From positions 1 to 64,000 of the forward strand of contig JAFTYM010000018.1 of NCBI GenBank assembly GCA_017461585.1: a DNA stretch of 64,000 nt, written 5' to 3'. Positions 43,562 to 51,358 of this stretch are shown piece by piece. Both the position numbers and the translations under genes were made by a program. The stretch is from Oscillospiraceae bacterium. Its GTDB lineage: Bacteria; Bacillota; Clostridia; Oscillospirales; Oscillospiraceae. The notes under the pieces are model-generated. The model saw only the letters and a list, made by a program, of their open reading frames with translations. It was not told the origin of the DNA and did not search any database. Positions within the stretch are counted from its first letter, which is position 1; each line of letters opens with the position of its first letter.

Positions 43562-46399
43562 TTGAAGAAACTTACCAGAAGAACTCTCGTTGTTAACGGT
43601 GTAGAGAGATTTTTCCTCTGTGACCCCGAGAAGGATACCCTCGCTGAGGTTCTCCGCCGCAATGGTCTCACAGGCGTAAAAGTCGGCTGCGGCACAGGCG
43701 TTTGCGGTGCTTGCTCCATCATCTTAAACGGCGAAGTAAAGCGCTCCTGTACTGTAAAGATCGGCAATGTCGAAGAGTACTCTGAGATCATCACAATCGA
43801 AGGCATCGGTACTCCCACAAACATGCATCCCCTGCAGCAGGCTTGGGCTTTCGTAGGCGCTGCACAGTGCGGCTTCTGCTCCCCCGGCTTTATCGTTTCT
43901 GCTTACGGTCTGCTCCTCAAGAATCCCGATCCCACACGTGAAGAGGTTCGTGAGTGGTTCCGTAAGAACCGCAACGTTTGCCGCTGCACAGGTTACAAGC
44001 CCATCGTTGATGCTGTTATGCTCGCTGCAAAGGTTATGCGCGGTGAAGCTACCATGGCTGACATTACATATAACGAGGCAGAAGAGAAGGACATCTACGG
44101 TTCCTCCCGTCCCCGTCCCACAGCTGTTGCCAAGGCTTGCGGTCTGACAGATTTCGGTGATGACATCGGTCTCAGACTTCCCGAAGGCTTTGCACATCTT
44201 GCTGTTGTTCTCTCCACAGTTCCCCATGCTAAGATCAACAACATCGACATCGCTGAAGCTGAGCAGGCAGAAGGCGTTTACAAGGTATTCACAGCTAAGG
44301 ATGTTAAGGGTTCCAACAACCTTGCTTTCCCCATGTTCAACCCCAGAACAAAGGGTCAGGGCATCACAGACCACCCCATCATCGCAGGCGAGAAGATCTG
44401 CAAGATCGGTGACGTAGTTGCTGTTGTTGCTGCTGACACAGTTGAAAATGCACGCGCAGCTGCAAAGCTCGTAAAGCAGGATCTTGAAGTACTTCCCTAC
44501 TACATGACTGCTCCCGAGGCTGTTGCTCCCGGTGCAATGCAGATCCACAATACTCTGCCCAACTTCCACGTTGTTGCTCCTGTTCAGAAGGGCGACGATG
44601 TTAACGAGATCTTTGATAACTCTTCTATCGTTGCAGAAGGCAGCTTCTCTTCTCAGCACGAGCCCCATCTGCCCATCGAGCCCGATATGGGTGTTGGCTA
44701 CATTGATGAGGACGGCAAGTATGTTATCCAGATCAAGTGCCAGAACCTGACAGAGACACTTGGTTCTACAGCAGGCGCTACTGGCGTTGCTCCCGAGAAC
44801 CTGAGAGTTATCTCCAATGCTCCCGGCGGTATGTTCGGCTATGGTATCACAAGCCCTGTTCCCGCTATCCTTGTTACAGCTATGCAGCACCTTGACAGAC
44901 CCTGCAGCATCAGCCTTAACTATGAGGAGTTCAACCACGTTTCCGGTAAGCGTTCCGGTACATTCTCCAACGGCCGTATCGCTGTTGATGAAAACGGCAA
45001 GATCGCAGCTTGTGAGTATGACGTAGTTCTTGACCACGGTGCATACACAGGCGTTGCTCCCATGATCTTCAACAACCTGATTTCCATCGGTTTCCATGGT
45101 TACAACATCCCCAACATGCGTGGTCTGGCTCGCGGTGCTACATCCAACCAGAACTTCAACACAGCTTACCGTGGATTCGGCTCTCCCCAGATCTACACAA
45201 CAACTGAAGCTCTTATCGATATGGCTGCTGAAAAGGCTGGCATCGATCCCTTCGAGTTCCGTCTTAACAACATTGCACGCGAAGGCGACACAACTATCAA
45301 CCAGCGCCCCTACAAGGAGTACATCTACCCCGAACTGATGGAGATGGCTCGTCCTGTTTACACAGAGTACAAGGCTATCGCTGATGCAGCTAAGGCAGAG
45401 GGCAAGCATGTTGGTGTTGGTATGTCCCTCGGCGGATTCCTTGCTACAACAGGTGCTATCGACTCTTCCGAGATCAGCATTGAGCTTCTTCCCAACGGCA
45501 AGTTCATGCTCTCCAACACATGGGAAGATGTTGGTCAGGGCGGCGATATCGGTTCTCTGACACACGCTGTTAAGGCACTTTCTCCCATGGGCGTTAAGGC
45601 AGAACAGGTCGTTCTCCGCATGAACGACACAAAGACATGCCCCGACTCCGGTCTTTCCGCTGCAAGCCGTCAGCACGTTATGACAGGTTCCGCTATTAAG
45701 GATGGCGCAGAGAAGCTCATGGCTGCTATGCGTAAGGAAGACGGTACATACCGCACTTACGACGAGATGGTAGCAGAGGGCATCCCCACAAGCTACATCG
45801 GTCACTATGACCAGTTCAACCAGGGTATCGATCACGCTCTCAACCCCAACGATGGCTCCGGTGATAAGGACTCCATCTTCATGTACGGCATCAACATGTG
45901 TCTTGTTGAAGTTGATGTAAACACAGGTAAGACACAGGTTCTCAAGTACACAACAGTTGCTGACCTCGGCACAATCGGCAATAAGCTTGCTGTTCTCGGT
46001 CAGGCTTACGGCGGTCTCTCTCACAGCATCGGCTTCGCTCTGTCTGAGGATTACAATCCCCTCCAGAAGAAGTCCGGCAGCATCGCAGGCTGTGGTGTTC
46101 CCACAATCGATGCTATCCCCGATGATTTCAACGTCATCTTCAAGGAGACTCCCAGAGCAAACGGTCCTTACGGTTCTTCCGGCTGTACAGAGCTGTTCCA
46201 GTCCTCCGGTCATATGGCAGTTATCAACGCTATCAACAACGCTACAGGCGTTCGTGTATACGACCTTCCCGCTACACCTGATAAGGTTAAGGCTGGTTGG
46301 GAGAAACTGCAGAAGGGTGAAGATCTGACACCTGCTAAGTACTTCCTTGGTTCTGACCTCGACGATGAATTCGACGAGATCGCAGACAACCCCATGTAA
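43562..46399 (+). CDS. Mop-type molybdenum aldehyde oxidoreductase (xanthine oxidase family)
   Basis: A 945-residue single-chain enzyme that lines up along its whole length with Desulfovibrio gigas Mop. The first [2Fe-2S] site uses Cys 43, 48, 51 and 63 (GCGTGVCGAC) and the second Cys 103, 106, 140 and 142 (QCGFCSPGF, CRCTGYKP). The molybdopterin part follows from about 180, with GGMFGYG, TAYRGFGSPQ, and the base Glu in GSSGCTELF near the end. There is no FAD domain, so electrons must leave to a partner. The TTG at 43562 follows AGAAAGG by nine bases. Codon use is extremely biased, implying high expression. The substrate, likely an aldehyde or N-heterocycle, is unknown. Confidence 0.92.
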   Translation: MKKLTRRTLVVNGVERFFLCDPEKDTLAEVLRRNGLTGVKVGCGTGVCGACSIILNGEVKRSCTVKIGNVEEYSEIITIEGIGTPTNMHPLQQAWAFVGAAQCGFCSPGFIVSAYGLLLKNPDPTREEVREWFRKNRNVCRCTGYKPIVDAVMLAAKVMRGEATMADITYNEAEEKDIYGSSRPRPTAVAKACGLTDFGDDIGLRLPEGFAHLAVVLSTVPHAKINNIDIAEAEQAEGVYKVFTAKDVKGSNNLAFPMFNPRTKGQGITDHPIIAGEKICKIGDVVAVVAADTVENARAAAKLVKQDLEVLPYYMTAPEAVAPGAMQIHNTLPNFHVVAPVQKGDDVNEIFDNSSIVAEGSFSSQHEPHLPIEPDMGVGYIDEDGKYVIQIKCQNLTETLGSTAGATGVAPENLRVISNAPGGMFGYGITSPVPAILVTAMQHLDRPCSISLNYEEFNHVSGKRSGTFSNGRIAVDENGKIAACEYDVVLDHGAYTGVAPMIFNNLISIGFHGYNIPNMRGLARGATSNQNFNTAYRGFGSPQIYTTTEALIDMAAEKAGIDPFEFRLNNIAREGDTTINQRPYKEYIYPELMEMARPVYTEYKAIADAAKAEGKHVGVGMSLGGFLATTGAIDSSEISIELLPNGKFMLSNTWEDVGQGGDIGSLTHAVKALSPMGVKAEQVVLRMNDTKTCPDSGLSAASRQHVMTGSAIKDGAEKLMAAMRKEDGTYRTYDEMVAEGIPTSYIGHYDQFNQGIDHALNPNDGSGDKDSIFMYGINMCLVEVDVNTGKTQVLKYTTVADLGTIGNKLAVLGQAYGGLSHSIGFALSEDYNPLQKKSGSIAGCGVPTIDAIPDDFNVIFKETPRANGPYGSSGCTELFQSSGHMAVINAINNATGVRVYDLPATPDKVKAGWEKLQKGEDLTPAKYFLGSDLDDEFDEIADNPM

Positions 46400-46420
46400 T
46401 CGTAAATAGCATTTAAATTC

Positions 46421-46452
46421 AAAGGGCGGACGTCTGATGACGCCCGCCCTTT
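46421..46452 (+). promoter_or_regulatory. Intercistronic hairpin in the Mop operon
   Basis: AAAGGGCGG (46421-46429) pairs with CCGCCCTTT (46444-46452) with inner CGTC/GACG. No T run follows. It could protect the 3' end of the Mop message or lower read-through to the next genes. Confidence 0.65.
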
Positions 46453-46475
46453 AGCCTAACAAGGAGGTTATCCTT

Positions 46476-48707
46476 ATGCTGCAATCAGAAGCTTTAAAAT
46501 TTACAGAAGGATGTTTCAACGGTGAACCTGCCTCCTGTACCTTCGCATGTCCCTATCATATCGACCTGCGCTCCTTTCTCAAAAAAGCCGCAAGAGGTCG
46601 CTGGGACTCCTGCTATAAGGATCTTATGAATACCGTGGCTTTCCCATATATCGCCTGCAGCATCTGCCCCAAAAGCTGCGCAGATTCATGTCAGCGCAAG
46701 CTGGTGGGAGATGAACCTATCGCAATTTCCGATATAGAAATGGCATGTATAGAATACGCAAAAAGCCACTCTCCTGAAGTTTTTTCAGTTTCTGTAAAGC
46801 CTCAGAGCATTGCTGTTGTCGGCGCGGGAATCTGCGGTCTTACCGCAGCATTTTTCCTCTCTCAGAAACAGTTTAATGTAGTGGTATATGACAAGTCTGA
46901 TTCTGTTGGCGGAAGCCTCAAAAATCATCCCGAGTTTACAAAATTTGCTGAGGACATCAGTGCAAAATTCATATCTGACCGCGTCGTATTTAAGCTTGAA
47001 CATGAAGTTACAGCCATTTCCGAGCTTGAAAGCTTTGACGCAGTACTGATTGCAACTGGTGCCGGAGCTGACCTGTTTGATCTTGCAGCTTCCAGAGATG
47101 CCAAAACCTTCCAGACAAAGGAAAAAGGCTTTTTTGCCTGCGGTAAGGTATGTGGATGCACAGACTATGAAGCACTCTCCGAGGGCATCACAGTTGCAAA
47201 TCTCATTGAAGCTTACATTCTCTCAGGTTCACCTGACTTCGGTGTTAAAGAGTGGAATACTTCAAACTGTACACGCTTTATAAAGCACACAGGCGCTGCA
47301 TCTGTTCCTCTTACCGCGAAAAGCGGCGAGGTATATACAAAGGACGAGGCAAAAGCCGAGGCTGCAAGGTGTCTGCAATGCGATTGCAAGGCTTGTCTTG
47401 AGATATGCGAATTTATGCGCAAATACAAGAAAAAGCCCACCAAGCTCGCTACAGAGGTTTATATGGACTCGCAGGTTCGTCCTCCCATTACAACCCATAG
47501 CGCTACAAAGGCTGTTTACGCATGCAATCTGTGCGGTAAATGTTCAGATGTTTGCCCCGAGAACACCGATCTCCCCGGTCTGTTCTGCTTCTCCCGTCAA
47601 AGCCGCGTAGAACGCAACGACTATCCCCCTGCTTTCCATGACTTTTGGGTACAAAGTCAGAAGTTCTTCTCAGGCGAAGCAGCATATTCCTTTGCACCCG
47701 AGGAAAAATGTGAATACGCATTCTTCCCCGGTTGTCAACTTGCAGCCGCTGATCCGGCTTACGTTGAGAAGGCTTATGAGTTCCTGCACGACAACTATGG
47801 CGCAGGCATTATCTCTTCCTGCTGCGGCGCCCCCTCTTACTGGGGCGGTGATAAGGTACTTTTAGATGAGAACACCGAGCATATCAGAGCAGAATGGGAA
47901 AAGCTTGGCAAACCTACACTTGTAACAGCATGCACATCCTGCACAAAGATGCTGAAAATGGTACTTCCCGAAATCACAGTCACTTCACTCTATACACTCA
48001 TGGACGAAAAGGGTCTTTGCGGTGATTTGTCAGAATTTAAGAAAATCTCTGTATTTGATCCCTGCTCTGTTTATGTGACCCCCAGCGTTATTAACGCTGT
48101 CCGCAATCTTGCGGGTAGATGCGGTACTGAGGTTTCAGATTATGATTCTGACGGTCAGTGCTGCGGCAACGGCGGTCACATTAAGCTGGCAGACTTTGCT
48201 CTCTATAAAGACATCACAAGAAACAGAGCTGCAGATTCCGAGCATCCATACCTCGTCTACTGTGTTAACTGCCGCGAGGTATTTAAGGCACAGGGTAAGG
48301 ACACAAAGCATATTCTGGAAGCTGTATTCGGCTTTGACGCAGGTAACACACCACATCTCGAGGAAAAGAAAAGGAACGGTATTATGGCGAAAGTAAGACT
48401 TTTGGATAAGTACAAAAACTTCAAATTTGTCCCGTCTGATAAGCCTTGGGATGATGTTAAAATCAACATTTCCGACGATGTCCGACTTAAGATGGAGGAC
48501 AAGATGATAACAGACGGAAATGTCCGTGAGACTATCTGGAGCTGCGAGGAGTCCGGTGAGGGCTTCTACTCCCCCGATACAGAAACTTATCTCGGTTGTC
48601 TTGTAAAGCCCGTACTCACATATTGGGTCGAGTATAAGAAAAACGGTGATGCTTTTGATGTTTCAAATGTCTACTGTCACCGTATGCATTTCAGAGAAAA
48701 AGAGTAG
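46476..48707 (+). CDS. FAD/Fe-S/CCG-domain oxidoreductase, partner of Mop
   Basis: A 743-residue soluble electron-transfer protein. Order: GltD-like Fe-S helical domain (Cys 21, 25, 61, 64, 68, 72), an FAD Rossmann motif VVGAGICGLTAAF near 115 with LIATGAG, a cysteine site ARCLQCDCKAC (about 295), a ferredoxin-type CNLCGKCSDVCP (about 350), two CCG domains like those of HdrB, GlpC and LutA (SSCCGAPSYWGG and GQCCGNGGH), and a 100-residue tail. The usual second, NAD(P)-binding Rossmann part of GltD-like proteins is not seen. It follows Mop in the operon, as in the Desulfovibrio DVU1558-DVU1559 arrangement (from memory). The job is probably to pass electrons from Mop. Confidence 0.87.
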   Translation: MLQSEALKFTEGCFNGEPASCTFACPYHIDLRSFLKKAARGRWDSCYKDLMNTVAFPYIACSICPKSCADSCQRKLVGDEPIAISDIEMACIEYAKSHSPEVFSVSVKPQSIAVVGAGICGLTAAFFLSQKQFNVVVYDKSDSVGGSLKNHPEFTKFAEDISAKFISDRVVFKLEHEVTAISELESFDAVLIATGAGADLFDLAASRDAKTFQTKEKGFFACGKVCGCTDYEALSEGITVANLIEAYILSGSPDFGVKEWNTSNCTRFIKHTGAASVPLTAKSGEVYTKDEAKAEAARCLQCDCKACLEICEFMRKYKKKPTKLATEVYMDSQVRPPITTHSATKAVYACNLCGKCSDVCPENTDLPGLFCFSRQSRVERNDYPPAFHDFWVQSQKFFSGEAAYSFAPEEKCEYAFFPGCQLAAADPAYVEKAYEFLHDNYGAGIISSCCGAPSYWGGDKVLLDENTEHIRAEWEKLGKPTLVTACTSCTKMLKMVLPEITVTSLYTLMDEKGLCGDLSEFKKISVFDPCSVYVTPSVINAVRNLAGRCGTEVSDYDSDGQCCGNGGHIKLADFALYKDITRNRAADSEHPYLVYCVNCREVFKAQGKDTKHILEAVFGFDAGNTPHLEEKKRNGIMAKVRLLDKYKNFKFVPSDKPWDDVKINISDDVRLKMEDKMITDGNVRETIWSCEESGEGFYSPDTETYLGCLVKPVLTYWVEYKKNGDAFDVSNVYCHRMHFREKE

Positions 48708-48721
48708 GAGGTTGCAGCAAC

Positions 48722-48910
48722 ATGGCAAATAAATGGATATGCAGAAAATGCGGTGAAGAGCTGCAGACTAAAAAAACTCTGTTCGAATATTTAGAGCACA
48801 ACTTCAGCGAGGATCTACCCCGCTGCCCCAAGTGCGGCAAGGTTTTTATTTCCTCCGAACTTGCTCTCGGTCGTATGACCGACGTTGAAGAAATGCTTGA
48901 AGGCAAATAA
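48722..48910 (+). CDS. Small four-cysteine redox/zinc-ribbon protein (DVU_1557-like)
   Basis: A 62-residue protein with two CxxC knuckles, ICRKCGEEL near the N-terminus and PRCPKCGKVF near residue 35. It resembles the DVU_1557 type small redox protein found beside Mop-type oxidoreductases and their FAD/Fe-S partners. It could bind zinc or iron (rubredoxin-like) and carry electrons. AGGAGG overlaps the stop of the upstream gene, so it is in the same operon, and a terminator follows. Confidence 0.8.
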   Translation: MANKWICRKCGEELQTKKTLFEYLEHNFSEDLPRCPKCGKVFISSELALGRMTDVEEMLEGK

Positions 48911-48913
48911 GAT

Positions 48914-48948
48914 AAAGGCATTGAACCTATTGGTTCAATGCCTTTTTT
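48914..48948 (+). terminator. Terminator of the Mop operon
   Basis: A 14-bp perfect stem (48914-48927 with 48932-48945) with a TTTTTT tail. Confidence 0.92.
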
Positions 48949-48977
48949 GTCTATAAGCCTTCCGCTTAAGGAATAAC

Positions 48978-49042
48978 GCTGCCTGCGGGCAGCTACACCT
49001 CATCAGTCAGCTGTCGCTGACAGCTTCCCCTCAAGGGGAAGC
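48978..49042. repeat. REP-like triple-hairpin repeat
   Basis: Three consecutive short hairpins: 48978-48993 (GCTGCC/GGCAGC), 49010-49024 (GCTGTC/GACAGC) and 49023-49042 (GCTTCCCC/GGGGAAGC), with CACCTCATCAGTCAG between. Very similar text is widespread in gut Clostridia genomes to my knowledge. It is one copy here, between a terminator and a convergent gene. Confidence 0.72.
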
Positions 49043-49051
49043 CTCTGTGCA

Positions 49052-49741
49052 TTATAGTTCAATCAGCGTGCCATTCTCAATGCGATAAATGTTCTCCATT
49101 TTATATCCGAATACTGAGTTTGGTCTGCTTATATGTGGTTCAAATGTAAATGCTTCAACTTCAGAAAGCTTTATATTGTTTCCCTTTTCAATATATATTC
49201 TGTCATTCTTATTCCTAATAATTGAATGCCCGAGATTGCCCAAGAAGTCCAGATTTGCAAATTCTCTGTTTGCAATAACATCATTCATGTAATAAAACAA
49301 CTCTTCGAATGTTGTTTCAGTTGTCACATACTCGCGCATGACTTTATGCAGATGTTTTTCCATTTGTAAGCCTGCACGCCACTCATCATTGGAAATATCT
49401 TCTGTACTTGCAATTACACAACCATTCTCAACGATGATTGTTCGTGCATAATCTCCCCATACATTGTTGCATTGCGGGCTAAGATCTATCGTAACAATAT
49501 CATTATCTTTTACGATCGCATCAGGCGTAGTATATTCTCTGCCTGACACCGATAAAACTGTATCAGTACCGCTGAATATAAACGCACCGACATCCCAATA
49601 CCAAAAAGAATCTGCACCGTTTTTGAGCATATAGTCTTCACAAAGAGTCCTAACTTCTGTGAGCTTCATGCCCGGTTTTATAACTGACGCAGCATAATTC
49701 ATGGTACTGCGGCAAAGATTTTGCATATCATGTATTGTCAT
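49052..49741 (-). CDS. M24 family metallopeptidase
   Basis: A 229-residue pita-bread protein of the methionine aminopeptidase / Xaa-Pro aminopeptidase class. The five metal ligands seem present: VTIDLSP, WGDYART, LGNLGHSI, FTFEPHI and KMENIYRI. It is smaller than normal Xaa-Pro peptidase and has no N-terminal domain. Its ATG overlaps the TGA of the DUF1643 gene, so it is translationally coupled with it. More AT-rich codons than neighbours. Substrate unknown. Confidence 0.85.
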   Translation of the reverse strand: MTIHDMQNLCRSTMNYAASVIKPGMKLTEVRTLCEDYMLKNGADSFWYWDVGAFIFSGTDTVLSVSGREYTTPDAIVKDNDIVTIDLSPQCNNVWGDYARTIIVENGCVIASTEDISNDEWRAGLQMEKHLHKVMREYVTTETTFEELFYYMNDVIANREFANLDFLGNLGHSIIRNKNDRIYIEKGNNIKLSEVEAFTFEPHISRPNSVFGYKMENIYRIENGTLIEL

Positions 49742-50349
49742 ATCTTACTCAAATAACCTTCCATATCAAAATCTTCAACAATACTGTCTTTTTTGAGGTA
49801 CAGAGGATGGTGGGGATGACCTTTTTTAGATGGTTTACCTGCCATTACCCATTTTGCGCCAAATTCTTCACCTATGCTTACCATGTCCTGCAGGCACTTT
49901 TTAAGGTAATCGCGCTTTTCAACGATAGTTCCCCAGGCTGCCCACACAACTGGTTTTTCACCGCTGCGCTCTAAAACCCAGCGAAAAGCCAGCATATTTT
50001 CACGGTGCAGAGCCTCATTGAAGCACTTATCCATTTGGTCGGGGTCTGTGGCTCTCTGGGCATAGACATTGAACATGATAAAAGAGTCAAAACCGTTGCC
50101 GAGAGCGATACGCTCTACGGATTTGAGAGTATTATCAAGATTATCCGGCTCTGCGGTGGAGGGGTTTATGCCTATGGTTATCAGCGGACGGGTACCGCTT
50201 GTGCCGAGAATATATCGGTATTCGGAATAAAAATCTGGTATGTAGAGCCATTTTTCACGGTCATAATCTGCACTGTCTTCTTTATGACGGCATGCATCTT
50301 CAAATGTAAGGATGCTTATATCTGTAGTTTCACATTCGGGAATATGCAT
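49738..50349 (-). CDS. DUF1643 domain protein
   Basis: A 203-residue protein of the DUF1643 family, whose members are scattered in accessory regions and have no established biochemical role. Core motifs seen: RPLITIGINPSTAEPDNLDN, then FDSFIMFNVYAQRATDP, VVWAAWG and the C-terminal GKPSKKGHPHHPLYL. The Asn/Pro/Ser and His residues are probably functional. Linked by a four-base overlap with the M24 gene. Confidence 0.87.
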   Translation of the reverse strand: MHIPECETTDISILTFEDACRHKEDSADYDREKWLYIPDFYSEYRYILGTSGTRPLITIGINPSTAEPDNLDNTLKSVERIALGNGFDSFIMFNVYAQRATDPDQMDKCFNEALHRENMLAFRWVLERSGEKPVVWAAWGTIVEKRDYLKKCLQDMVSIGEEFGAKWVMAGKPSKKGHPHHPLYLKKDSIVEDFDMEGYLSKI

Positions 50350-50411
50350 CTTTTTACCTCCCGTATTTTTTATTTATCTTACCATCAGAAAGAAAAATTT
50401 TCAATCTGCAC

Positions 50412-50441
50412 TTGTGTAGAAGCCGTAAAATCCTGTATAAT
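50412..50441 (+). promoter_or_regulatory. Promoter of the ArsP_2-like permease gene
   Basis: TTGTGT (50412-50417) and TATAAT (50436-50441), spacer 18. Confidence 0.6.
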
Positions 50442-50475
50442 GTATTGCACATAATTTTTAATACGGAGTTTTTAT

Positions 50476-51321
50476 ATGCACGAATTCTTACATATTTTGG
50501 AACATTCTGTCCTTGATACACTAAAGCTGCTGCCGTTTTTGCTGCTCACATATCTGTTTATGGAATATCTTGAGCACAAAATGAGCGATAAGGCTGCATC
50601 TGTTATAAACCGCGCCGGTAATCTGGGTCCTGTTTTGGGCGGTGTTTTGGGTATTGTTCCTCAATGCGGCTTTTCCGCAGCTATGTCCAACCTTTTTGCA
50701 GGCGGTCTTATTACCCGCGGTACTCTGCTGGCTGTCTTTCTCTCAACCTCTGATGAGATGCTGCCCATTCTCATCTCCCGTCAGGTACCCGCAGCGCTCA
50801 TTCTCAAAATACTTGCTGTAAAGGTCGTTACCGCAGTCATCGCAGGTCTGCTTGTGGATCTTCTTTTCACAAAGCACAGACATGCCGACATTCACGACCT
50901 GTGTGAGGACGAAAACTGCCATTGCGAGCACGGCATTTTCCTCTCGGCGCTCAAGCACACAGGACAGATTTTGCTGTTTGTATTCCTTGTGAATTTCGCG
51001 CTCACCGCTGTTATTGAATACATCGGCGAGGACAGCCTTGCAAACTTTATTATGAACAAGCCTGTTATAGGTGAGCTTCTTTCAGGCATTATCGGTCTTA
51101 TCCCCAACTGTGCGTCATCTATCGCCATCACAGAGCTGTACCTTCAGGGCGGCATGAGCACGGGTGCTATGCTGTCGGGTCTTATGACAGGTTCGGGCGT
51201 AGGTCTTCTCATCCTCTTCCGTACCAACAAAAACCCCAGAGAGAATTTTAAAATTCTTGCCATGCTCTACGGCAGCGGCGTTGTATACGGATTTCTGGCA
51301 GGACTTCTCCCGATATTTTAA
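50476..51321 (+). CDS. Putative heavy-metal/arsenic efflux permease, ArsP_2-like
   Basis: A 281-residue membrane protein with about eight to ten helices, in two repeats: GIVPQCGFSAAMSNLF in the first half and GLIPNCASSIAITEL in the second, each with a conserved Pro and Cys. Between them lies a His/Cys loop (KHRHADIHDLCEDENCHCEHG), probably cytosolic and metal-sensing. The family is called arsenic or heavy-metal exporter by similarity only. It is a single gene with own promoter, no arsR or arsenate reductase next to it. Confidence 0.82.
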   Translation: MHEFLHILEHSVLDTLKLLPFLLLTYLFMEYLEHKMSDKAASVINRAGNLGPVLGGVLGIVPQCGFSAAMSNLFAGGLITRGTLLAVFLSTSDEMLPILISRQVPAALILKILAVKVVTAVIAGLLVDLLFTKHRHADIHDLCEDENCHCEHGIFLSALKHTGQILLFVFLVNFALTAVIEYIGEDSLANFIMNKPVIGELLSGIIGLIPNCASSIAITELYLQGGMSTGAMLSGLMTGSGVGLLILFRTNKNPRENFKILAMLYGSGVVYGFLAGLLPIF

Positions 51322-51329
51322 AACAGCAA

Positions 51330-51358
51330 AACGCCTGTATCGTTATGATACAGGCGTT
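51330..51358. terminator. Bidirectional terminator overlapping a stop codon
   Basis: A 12-bp stem (51330-51341 with 51347-51358) between convergent genes; the stop codon of the binding-protein gene lies in the loop. Confidence 0.88.

Noticed and set aside
43724..46213. An open frame of about 830 codons antisense to the Mop gene
   Set aside because: Same cause: biased codons in Mop leave the opposite strand without stops. The translation has no domain signature.
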